A stretch of 5,045 nucleotides of DNA, taken from positions 1 through 5,045 of the forward strand of contig CALFXQ010000417.1 of the NCBI GenBank assembly GCA_937958285.1, in the 5' to 3' direction. Each line of letters opens with the position of its first letter. Position 1 is the first letter of the stretch. The translations under genes were made by a program, and so were the position numbers. Of this stretch, positions 1 to 5,007 are shown piece by piece. This DNA comes from an uncultured Fusibacter sp. Its GTDB lineage: Bacteria; Bacillota; Clostridia; Peptostreptococcales; Acidaminobacteraceae. The notes beneath the pieces are model-generated. The model did no database searches and was not told the DNA's origin. It saw only the letters and a list, made by a program, of their open reading frames with translations.

Positions 1-131
1 GTAGTTGTTGTTGTTGTTGGCGCTTCTGTTGTTGTTGTTGTTGTTGGCGCCTGAGTTGTTGTAGTTGTAGTTGTAGTTGTTGTTGTTGTTGTTGTTGCTT
101 GAGTTGTTGTTGTGGTTGTTTGAGTTGTTGT
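1..131 (-). repeat. Poly-threonine codon repeat (adhesin stalk)
   Basis: Near-uninterrupted ACA/ACT codons encode residues 307 onward, giving runs of 6 to 14 threonines broken by single Q, QA, QAP or EAP. The stalk continues past the window edge. Such Thr/Pro-rich segments commonly act as extended, often O-glycosylated spacers in Gram-positive surface proteins. The triplet repeat can gain or lose units without shifting frame, so stalk length may vary between strains; that is inference. The ACA/ACT wobble mix shows the tract is not a perfect microsatellite throughout. Confidence 0.9.
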
Positions 132-1049
132 AGGCGGTGTGTATTCTAGTTTAATCGAAAATTCATTTTTTATTGGGTACTGTGCTCGTAAGCCTTTGGA
201 TACCAGCGTTTGACTCGCTTTTGATGATGGTGGATAGAAGACGTATGTGTCTGTAATATACTGGTTACCTGAAACCACGAAGTCTAGAGACAATAGGCCA
301 GGAATATCTTCTTTGTCGACTCTAATTGTCACTGTACGTCTGCCTGCGTTTTCAGTAATTGTTTCTGTGTATCCGGCTGGCGAGGTGTGATTAAAGTTTA
401 CACCGTGGTCACCGACCATATTGTAGTCAAATTTAACTTCATAGTAATCTTCGAATTCTTGGTTTCCGTGAACATTTAAATCGATAACTGCCATAGATGG
501 TAAAGCTTCACCTGAAAGTGCTACTAAGTAATCGTAAAGTTTCTTAGTGCGACTGTTCATTTTACTTGAACTTGTATCGATTGCAGCGTTGTTGGAATAT
601 GTCCATATTGCAGCTTGCGTTGCACCAATTGCCTCGTCTAATTTTAGGCTATTGCTATCGATAATATCGCGAAGCTGACTAAGTGACTTAACTGGATAGC
701 CATTATTCACGATCGCTCTGATTTTCTGTGCATTTGCTGCTGTAAAGAGTGTTGAATCCTCTAATAATCCGAGGGTGTAATCTGTGGTTTTGTTGATTGA
801 GGTATCGATATCGATACAATACGCTAAAAACTCTTCTAAAGACATCTTGTCTTTAATCACAAAGTTCTTTGTTTTGGAACTGCCACCTGTGTAATGAATA
901 GTAATCCCCGACTCACCGTTACCTGTATAGTTGTAGGTAGAGCCAAAGGCGATGACCGGCTGTAGCAGCATCGACGCTACAAGTGTTAAAATAAGTAAGA
1001 TTGAGAATATTCTCTTTGGGGTTCCCTGCTTGAACGTTTTGTTAGTCAT
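1..1049 (-). CDS. Thioester-domain (TQXA-type) surface adhesin, 3' end outside the window
   Basis: The reading frame is open from ATG at 1049 to the window edge: 349 complete codons with no stop. AAAGGAG lies 6 nt upstream, which supports this start. A basic N-terminus (MTNKTFKQ...PKR) and a hydrophobic stretch at about residues 14-34, ending near VIAFG, form a signal peptide. The only cysteine seen, Cys78 in YCID, and Gln145 in ATQAAIW match the paired Cys and Gln of thioester domains, which form an internal Cys-Gln thioester able to bind host or surface amines covalently. The domain covers roughly residues 36-185. A beta-rich segment (about 186-303) follows, then a Thr-rich stalk from residue 307. 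A cell-wall anchor (LPXTG or other) would lie beyond the window and cannot be checked. The gene is preceded by a c-di-GMP-I riboswitch and a Fur-like box. Thioester chemistry is inferred from motifs; the adhesin role comes from the family. Confidence 0.88.
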   Translation of the reverse strand, partial: MTNKTFKQGTPKRIFSILLILTLVASMLLQPVIAFGSTYNYTGNGESGITIHYTGGSSKTKNFVIKDKMSLEEFLAYCIDIDTSINKTTDYTLGLLEDSTLFTAANAQKIRAIVNNGYPVKSLSQLRDIIDSNSLKLDEAIGATQAAIWTYSNNAAIDTSSSKMNSRTKKLYDYLVALSGEALPSMAVIDLNVHGNQEFEDYYEVKFDYNMVGDHGVNFNHTSPAGYTETITENAGRRTVTIRVDKEDIPGLLSLDFVVSGNQYITDTYVFYPPSSKASQTLVSKGLRAQYPIKNEFSIKLEYTPPTTTQTTTTTTQATTTTTTTTTTTTTTQAPTTTTTTEAPTTTTT

Positions 1050-1078
1050 GGCTTTCTCCTTTGCCCAAAAGTTGATTA
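1050..1078 (-). promoter_or_regulatory. Putative expression platform and SD of the riboswitch
   Basis: The 29 nt between the aptamer and the ATG contain no hairpin followed by a U-run, so a transcription terminator is unlikely here. The SD AAAGGAG (1056-1062) can be masked by a small hairpin: CTTTT (1067-1071) pairs with AAAGG (1058-1062) around a GGGC loop. In addition GGCA (1062-1065) repeats the 5' strand of aptamer helix P1, so the P1 3' strand TGCC (1079-1082) could pair with either. Translational control is therefore my reading. The direction (ON or OFF with ligand) cannot be decided by eye. Confidence 0.5.
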
Positions 1079-1150
1079 GGCAGCCGAACGATCTTAGTGC
1101 ATGCACCTTAGACTTCTGACTTTGCGTCCTTCACTTTCGTGAAGTTTGCC
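1079..1150 (-). ncRNA. Cyclic di-GMP-I riboswitch (GEMM-I)
   Basis: Reading the minus strand, the segment carries the GEMM-I hallmarks in order. GGCAAAC (1144-1150) is the 5' side of P1. A perfect hairpin follows, CTTCAC/GTGAAG with a GAAA tetraloop (1129-1144). Next is the conserved GGACGCAAAG joining segment (1120-1129). A second hairpin has UCUAAG (1107-1112) and UAAGA (1092-1096), and the motif closes with CGGCTGCC (1079-1086), whose TGCC pairs with the initial GGCA. UCUAAG/UAAGA resembles the 11-nt tetraloop receptor CCUAAG/UAUGG with a compensated outer pair. The family binds the second messenger c-di-GMP and controls the downstream gene, here the thioester adhesin 30 nt away. The diguanylate cyclase gene just upstream makes the ligand. 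Confidence 0.9.
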
Positions 1151-1154
1151 TTTA

Positions 1155-1174
1155 TGATAATGAATATCATCATC
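1155..1174 (-). promoter_or_regulatory. Fur-like box (iron-responsive operator)
   Basis: GATGATGATATTCATTATC (minus strand, 1156-1174) matches the 19-bp Fur consensus GATAATGATAATCATTATC at 17 positions. The inner 15 bp (1155-1169) fit the 7-1-7 inverted repeat TGATAAT-N-ATTATCA with one mismatch. It lies between the predicted extended -10 and the riboswitch, covering roughly the first transcribed bases, a standard repressor position. Iron-dependent repression by a Fur-family protein is inferred. AT-rich sequence makes chance matches easier, and related regulators (PerR, Zur) use similar boxes. Confidence 0.55.
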
Positions 1175-1182
1175 ATATACGT

Positions 1183-1191
1183 ATAATACCA
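1183..1191 (-). promoter_or_regulatory. Extended -10 promoter of the adhesin gene
   Basis: Minus strand TGG-TATTAT is a TGn extended -10 element, one base from TATAAT. It would start transcription near 1176, shortly before the riboswitch. No convincing -35 is seen 17 nt upstream (about TGTTTA), which extended -10 promoters tolerate. A TATGAT a few bases downstream is an alternative -10. Confidence 0.45.
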
Positions 1192-1306
1192 TAAACTGTA
1201 ACCTCTAAACACCTTTTTATGTTAATTTTTTGGGAACTGCTGCAAATTCGCATTTTTTTAACGAACCAGATTGCCCTGTAAGCCTTGGTAAAACTGAATC
1301 AGAGAG

Positions 1307-1320
1307 TATAAGCGCTTTCA
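1307..1320 (-). promoter_or_regulatory. cre-like site (CcpA catabolite control)
   Basis: Minus strand TGAAAGCGCTTATA fits the catabolite-responsive element TGWAARCGYTWNCW at 13 of 14 positions. The miss is the C at position 13, which is T here. It sits just past the cyclase terminator, about 120 bp upstream of the predicted adhesin -10. Upstream cre sites in Firmicutes can mediate activation or repression; which applies is unknown. The rest of 1192-1306 shows no gene or clear element. Confidence 0.4.
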
Positions 1321-1406
1321 CAAAAAAATAAAAAAATAAAAAATAAAAAATAAAAAATAAAAAAAAGCTCGCCTTGAAACATGTTTTTACATGTTCGAAA
1401 GCGGGC
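1321..1406 (-). terminator. Intrinsic terminator of the diguanylate cyclase gene, with a long periodic T-tract
   Basis: A 17-position stem (arms 1390-1406 and 1367-1383) has a 6-nt loop; 13 positions are Watson-Crick, two are G-U and two are mismatched. On the minus strand it is followed by T8, then T6, T6, T6, T7 and T7 separated by single A residues, ending at 1322. The stem begins about 15 nt after the cyclase stop codon. The T-tract is far longer than termination needs and has a period of about 7 nt. Confidence 0.88.
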
Positions 1407-1421
1407 ATTTTACTTTTTCTT

Positions 1422-2381
1422 TTAATCGATGACCGTTGTGTTTTTGCCAGATGCCTTGGCCTTGTAAAGTGACTTGTCTGTGGCTTCGAAGAAGGCTTCC
1501 ATGCTCATTGGCTCGCTTGCCTGATAGGTTGTTATGCCAAGACTTAGCGTAATGTGGCCAAGTGGCGAAGACTGGTTGGGGATGCCGATGGCCTCGACAC
1601 CCTTGCGAATGCGATCTGCGATAACATGGGCTTCTTGGGCATGGGTATTTGGCAAAACGATTGCGAATTCGTCGCCACCGTAGCGAACAGCTGTGTCTGA
1701 GGCGCGTTGTACGTTTACTTTGATGACCAGGGCAATTTTTTGAAGGCAAATATCGCCGGCCCGGTGCCCATAGTGATCGTTGTATGTTTTGAAGTAGTCC
1801 ACATCGATAAGAATTAGGGATAAGGGTGCGCCAGATGTGGCTGCCTTGAGGTACTCTGATTGGAGGGTGGTATCGAAAGCGCGACGATTGAAGAGGGTTG
1901 TGAGTCCGTCTATATTTGCCAGCGCTTCGAGTTCTTTATTGACGCGCTCTAGTTCGGTGGTGCGCTCGGCAATGATTTCTTCTAAGGAAAGCTCGTGATT
2001 TTTGAGATCTGTATAGTCTTCGTGCATCACCACAAAATCGACCACGCGGCCTTTTTTATTTTTAACTGGGAACATGGCGCTTCGCAGCCACCTCTCGCGC
2101 CCGTTTTTATCTGTGGCATCGTACTTGGATACCAAGTTTTCGATGGTCTCACCGGCGACGACTTTTTTCACCAGTTCCAAAATGCCCGTTGGCTGTAGCT
2201 GTGGATCTTCGAAGATGTTGTAGACCCCAATATAAGCCGTGGCATCGACGTCGAAGAGAATTTCGAAGGCCTTGTTGTAGCCCTTTAAATAGCCCGTGGT
2301 ACTGTATATCTGAATGCTCGTGGGTGAATGCTCCAAAATGGACTTAAAATACTCGTCTTTAACCGCGCCATTATAACTCAA
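1422..2381 (-). CDS. PAS-GGDEF diguanylate cyclase
   Basis: This enzyme condenses two GTP into cyclic di-GMP. Numbering is from the upstream ATG at 2387 (321 residues). An N-terminal PAS sensor fold covers about 11-130 and ends in the usual HEDYTDLK-like motif. A signalling helix, probably coiled coil, follows (about 130-157), then a full GGDEF domain (158-321). The entry motif is NIDGLTTLFNRR; metal/GTP-site Asp195 is in LILIDVD; the catalytic GGDEF is at 237-241. The inhibitory I-site RASD (228-231) lies exactly five residues before GGDEF, so product feedback inhibition is expected. No transmembrane segment is seen, so it is cytoplasmic, and the PAS ligand is unknown. I place the start at TTG (2381, codon 3) because AGGAGG is 7 nt away; it is only 1 nt from the ATG. 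The gene has its own promoter and terminator. It lies next to a c-di-GMP riboswitch gene, a likely target. Confidence 0.95.
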   Translation of the reverse strand: MSYNGAVKDEYFKSILEHSPTSIQIYSTTGYLKGYNKAFEILFDVDATAYIGVYNIFEDPQLQPTGILELVKKVVAGETIENLVSKYDATDKNGRERWLRSAMFPVKNKKGRVVDFVVMHEDYTDLKNHELSLEEIIAERTTELERVNKELEALANIDGLTTLFNRRAFDTTLQSEYLKAATSGAPLSLILIDVDYFKTYNDHYGHRAGDICLQKIALVIKVNVQRASDTAVRYGGDEFAIVLPNTHAQEAHVIADRIRKGVEAIGIPNQSSPLGHITLSLGITTYQASEPMSMEAFFEATDKSLYKAKASGKNTTVID

Positions 2382-2388
2382 TAGCATA

Positions 2389-2394
2389 CCTCCT
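2389..2394 (-). promoter_or_regulatory. Ribosome binding site that decides the cyclase start
   Basis: A perfect AGGAGG is followed by T-ATG-CTA-TTG. The spacer is 1 nt to the ATG (2387) but 7 nt to the in-frame TTG (2381). Normal spacing is about 5-9 nt, so TTG is favoured, giving a product two residues shorter. A weak start with a perfect SD may set a modest cyclase level. Confidence 0.65.
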
Positions 2395-2413
2395 GCGCAT
2401 TTGTTGTACCTAA

Positions 2414-2444
2414 AAGTCGATAATACTATAAGTCGATAATACTA
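2414..2444 (-). repeat. Tandem duplication of a -10/early-leader segment
   Basis: Two identical 15-bp copies (2414-2428 and 2430-2444; minus strand TAGTATTATCGACTT) have a period of 16 bp. Each carries TATTAT. The upstream copy supplies the well-spaced -10; the downstream copy (-10-like hexamer 2420-2425) falls in the early transcribed region. It could be a second -10 or a duplicated regulator half-site. Confidence 0.8.
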
Positions 2445-2464
2445 CTTGTGCGAATTCTAATCAA
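2436..2464 (-). promoter_or_regulatory. Sigma-A-type promoter of the diguanylate cyclase gene
   Basis: Minus strand -35 TTGATT (2459-2464) and -10 TATTAT (2436-2441) are separated by exactly 17 bp. Each resembles its consensus (TTGACA, TATAAT). Transcription would start near 2429, about 45 nt before the start codon. It lies downstream of the preceding gene's terminator, making the cyclase its own unit. Confidence 0.65.
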
Positions 2465-2465
2465 C

Positions 2466-2481
2466 TTAAAACACGTTTTAA
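2466..2481. promoter_or_regulatory. Palindrome abutting the cyclase -35 box (possible operator)
   Basis: TTAAAAC-AC-GTTTTAA is a perfect inverted repeat of 7-bp arms with a 2-bp centre, ending 1 bp upstream of the -35 hexamer. It is too short and AT-rich, with no U-tail, to be a terminator. The position suits a dimeric regulator touching RNA polymerase. No specific regulator is recognised. Confidence 0.4.
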
Positions 2482-2510
2482 AGCACTCGGCGTTAGGCAT
2501 TCTTATGGTG

Positions 2511-2558
2511 AAAAAACAGAACCTCTTACGACCAAAATAGCTGATCTTAAGAGGTTCT
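2511..2558 (-). terminator. Intrinsic terminator after the 258-residue secreted protein gene
   Basis: A perfect 11-bp stem, AGAACCTCTTA/TAAGAGGTTCT (arms 2548-2558 and 2518-2528), has a 19-nt loop and is followed on the minus strand by G and T6. It begins 11 nt after the stop codon and separates the secreted-protein unit from the cyclase promoter. Confidence 0.88.
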
Positions 2559-2569
2559 TGATTCTAAGG

Positions 2570-3346
2570 CTATTTTTTTGGTTTTGGTTTTGTCATCAGC
2601 ACATATTCGCCTGTTGACTTGGCTTTAACTGTGATGTTGCCGTTTTTTATGGTGCTTTCTACATTTACCCATTTGCCTTTTTCGAACTTAAAAACCCCAA
2701 TTTGTGTAAGGTCCTTTACATTCTTAGGAAGGGGCATGGTAATCACAGTATCTACTTTCTTAATGACTACCTCTGCAAGAGGTGACAGCTGTTGACTGGC
2801 AGCTACTTTCTTTTCACTTTCAGTTAATGTGGGCTTCTGCTGAGGTGTCGGCTGTAAGGGTGCCGCTTGTGGTACTAAAGTGGTTGCTGGCTGAGTTGTT
2901 GGCTGGGTTGCAGGCTGGGTTGCTGGCTGAGTTGCTGGCTGGGTTGCTGGCTGGGTTGCTGGCTGGGTTGGGACTCGCGGGGGCTTGTTATAGGTCAGTT
3001 GGGTGTAGGTGCCACCTGTGTAGGCTGCCAATTTAATGGTATAGGTACCTGTTTCAGAGAGTTCTGCATCCACAATTGAGATTTCGAATGGCCCAGGAGC
3101 TTTGACAAGCGTATTGTAGGTGATAAGTGTACCATTTGGCGAATAGAGGAGTGCGACGACACCTCTATTGGTTGTAGTTCCCTTTATTACCATTTCTTTA
3201 TCTTGTTCTTTATAACTTACAGTAAGTTTACTAAAATCTGTATTTGCCCATGTTACCATCTGGCTCGATGCGATGATCAATAGGAGTATCCAGAAAAAGC
3301 TCCCTTTAGCTTTTAGAATCGTTCTTGCTTTGTGGCTAGTATTCAT
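2570..3346 (-). CDS. Secreted protein with (TQPA)7 linker, function unknown
   Basis: I do not recognise a named family. A basic start followed by a hydrophobic core (residues 17-33, FFWILLLIIA...VTWA) forms a signal peptide with likely cleavage after Ala34. Residues 36-120 are rich in beta-strand patterns (LYSPNGTLITY, TGTYTIKLAAY), like a small Ig-like domain. Seven Thr-Gln-Pro-Ala-type units (about 127-155) make an extended linker, continued by a Pro/Gln stretch to about 173. The C-terminal part (186-250; LPKNVKDLTQIGVFKFEKGKWVNV-type) resembles the small beta domains that close many Clostridia extracellular proteins. The tail is KPKPKK. There is no cysteine, sortase signal or C-terminal membrane segment, so it is probably released or held non-covalently. 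AAAGGGG sits 5 nt before the ATG. It is likely co-transcribed with the 521-residue gene upstream and is followed by a terminator. A surface or matrix role is inference. Confidence 0.85.
   Translation of the reverse strand: MNTSHKARTILKAKGSFFWILLLIIASSQMVTWANTDFSKLTVSYKEQDKEMVIKGTTTNRGVVALLYSPNGTLITYNTLVKAPGPFEISIVDAELSETGTYTIKLAAYTGGTYTQLTYNKPPRVPTQPATQPATQPATQPATQPATQPTTQPATTLVPQAAPLQPTPQQKPTLTESEKKVAASQQLSPLAEVVIKKVDTVITMPLPKNVKDLTQIGVFKFEKGKWVNVESTIKNGNITVKAKSTGEYVLMTKPKPKK
2882..2968 (-). repeat. 12-bp tandem repeat encoding (TQPA)7
   Basis: Seven successive units of ACC/ACT-CAG/CAA-CCA/CCT-GCA encode TQPA; one unit reads TQPT. Unit length is a multiple of 3, so copy-number change keeps the frame and only alters linker length. 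The near-identity of the units at DNA level suggests recent expansion. Confidence 0.9.
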
Positions 3347-3394
3347 TTTATCCCCTTTGATGGATGTTATGATTTTGATGTTCCTTTATGCGCT

Positions 3395-3450
3395 TGTTTG
3401 TTATATCTTAATTTCAATATTTTGATTTCAATATCTTGATTTCAATATCT
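3395..3450 (-). repeat. 14-bp tandem repeat across the stop codon of the 521-residue gene
   Basis: On the minus strand AGATATTGAAATCA occurs twice perfectly (3437-3450, 3423-3436), once with two mismatches (3409-3422) and once in decayed form (3395-3408, 10 of 14). The first unit contains the last codons and TGA stop of the 521-residue gene. Each of the first three units repeats TATTGA and a -35-like TTGAAA. The unit is not a multiple of 3. The remaining gap to 3346 has no terminator. Confidence 0.85.
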
Positions 3451-5007
3451 TATATTGCCGATGCCCTCTTCTTCGCGTTGATAATTAATGCCACCAAAGG
3501 TCTCGGTATCAATTGATACATCGCCATCGACTATTATAAACTTCAATGCATTTGGCTTTTTTGGATTCCTTGAGGAGCCGTTAAAGCCCTTGATATTGGC
3601 AATCCAGTAATGTGGATACAGACCGTCTTTTCGGTTTTCTGGTATAAAATCGACAACTCGTGTTTCGAGTAGTACTGACTTTTGTAACTCTTGTGATGCA
3701 TCATACTCTTGGTAATATAATTTCACTAATGCTTTTGGGTTTTGATAAGGGTTATTCGGATCTTGAAATAATACGATTGGCTGATCGGGCGTTGAATCAT
3801 TCGCTTGTCTATAGCGAAGAAAGGCACCTTGTTTTACCAAATTAAGTTTAATTTCAAGGGGTTTGGTCGTTCCCGCAACCTCTCCGTAGAGGGTCACTCG
3901 GCTGACTTTGTCGATGGGATCGATTGGGAAGCGCATTACCCCGTTTGCTAGGGCTTCATAACTTGAAGTACCGGGCCGTACAAAGAGCTTTGTAAATTTA
4001 CCGTATTTTGTTTTTGAAAGTGAGACATCCACGTATTTGGCATTCAGATGCACCGGAAAATCCACTTCTGCAGCACCTGTTGCTACGTCTCGAACAACTG
4101 TGGCATCCCAATGATTGAGTGTATCTACTGGTGTGCTTGTGTCTATTCTCATGCCCATATAGGCTGGTCGATATAGGTTGATTCTAATGTCCTTCTCTTG
4201 GACTGTATTATTGTGATCAAGGTATTTTATGGTGTGAAGGGTATAGGCTGAATTGTTCTTCCCTGGGTAGCTTAGACGATTGTCGTTACCATGATTAGAT
4301 AACCCACCGTGACCATCTGTGTATAATGCTTTTGATTTGATTTCTAGTATCGTATTGAAAGTCGAACTCGATGTTGCCTTTGGAGTCCAGCGAAGGATTG
4401 TGGCTAAACCCTGGCTTGCTTGAGGTAAATTTAATCGGTCTGGCAAATCTAGGTGGTATTCAGATATTTGGGGATCGAATTGAATACTATTTAAGCCATC
4501 CGTCGACAACTCTAAGTTGTATAGTTCTTGATTTTTTCCAACACTTCCGCTGACTGAAATCTCACTGGATTTTTCGAAGGCAAATGGCGTTTCGTCGATT
4601 TGGATTTTGAAGCTGGATTCGTATGCGCCTTTGCCGATGCTGATCGTTGCAAAACGCACGTAGGATTGGTCTGTACCTTGAACCGTAAAGGCTGCGCCAT
4701 TTCCATTTCGAATTTGCGAAAAAAGCTGATAGGTTTTATTGTGTTGCAATTTAAACCGCTTAACGCTTCCAGCCAAAACATCTGCTTTAGAAAACGTTCG
4801 TACACCATCTAAACTAGAAGACAACCACATTGACACTTCTTGAGAATCCTGTAACACGAGGTCGTCTGCAATTTGTACTCTTACAAGCAATATTCCCAAT
4901 TCTCTTTCTTTAGTTGGCATACTGCTGGCGCCTTGTGCAAAAGTAGCCGACTGAACAAGCAACAACACAAAGCATAAAATTGAAATAATGATACTGATTT
5001 TTTTCAT
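3442..5007 (-). CDS. Secreted protein with cadherin-like beta-sandwich, function unknown
   Basis: 521 residues with a clear signal peptide: MKK, hydrophobic core 5-22, likely cleavage after ATFA (24). The only cysteine (Cys12) is inside the signal and does not form a lipobox. Residues 163-189 (YNLELSTDGLNSIQFDP, then SEYHLDLP) carry the signature of the cadherin-like beta-sandwich domain found in bacterial extracellular proteins; that fold probably extends to about 280 with an inserted Gly/Asn-rich loop (228-252). The parts before (35-137) and after (281-391 and 394-505) look beta-rich but are unrecognised. There is no catalytic motif, transmembrane anchor, LPXTG or S-layer-homology repeat. 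AGAGG lies 6 nt upstream of the ATG (5007). TATAAA at 5037-5042 could be a -10, but its -35 is outside the window. No terminator separates it from the 258-residue gene 97 bp downstream, so they are probably co-transcribed. It may be a structural or binding protein of the cell surface; that is inference. Confidence 0.88.
   Translation of the reverse strand: MKKISIIISILCFVLLLVQSATFAQGASSMPTKERELGILLVRVQIADDLVLQDSQEVSMWLSSSLDGVRTFSKADVLAGSVKRFKLQHNKTYQLFSQIRNGNGAAFTVQGTDQSYVRFATISIGKGAYESSFKIQIDETPFAFEKSSEISVSGSVGKNQELYNLELSTDGLNSIQFDPQISEYHLDLPDRLNLPQASQGLATILRWTPKATSSSTFNTILEIKSKALYTDGHGGLSNHGNDNRLSYPGKNNSAYTLHTIKYLDHNNTVQEKDIRINLYRPAYMGMRIDTSTPVDTLNHWDATVVRDVATGAAEVDFPVHLNAKYVDVSLSKTKYGKFTKLFVRPGTSSYEALANGVMRFPIDPIDKVSRVTLYGEVAGTTKPLEIKLNLVKQGAFLRYRQANDSTPDQPIVLFQDPNNPYQNPKALVKLYYQEYDASQELQKSVLLETRVVDFIPENRKDGLYPHYWIANIKGFNGSSRNPKKPNALKFIIVDGDVSIDTETFGGINYQREEEGIGNIRY

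Noticed and set aside
1192..1306. Second promoter or small gene between the cyclase terminator and the adhesin promoter
   Set aside because: Only weak hexamers were found (for example TTGCAG with CATAAA at 18 bp, and TATACT without a -35), and no frame with an SD.
1217..1408. 63-residue minus-strand reading frame rich in Phe
   Set aside because: It is the terminator hairpin and its T-tract read as codons; no SD and no protein-like composition.
1387..1749. 120-residue minus-strand frame starting inside the cyclase
   Set aside because: Shadow of the GGDEF coding region in another frame, running into the terminator; Arg/Ser/His-rich with no start signal.
1995..2198. 67-residue plus-strand frame opposite the PAS region
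   Set aside because: Antisense shadow of a well-supported gene, with no SD.
2782..3036. Leu/Ala-rich plus-strand frame resembling a membrane protein
   Set aside because: It is the antisense reading of the 12-bp TQPA repeat (LLAG units); the signal-peptide gene on the minus strand explains the sequence.
3395..3450. Short CRISPR-like array
   Set aside because: Units are 14 bp, directly adjacent with no spacers, and no cas genes are present.
4371..4812. Overlapping short frames on both strands inside the 521-residue gene
   Set aside because: They conflict with a long frame that has a signal peptide, SD and domain signature, and they show none of these.
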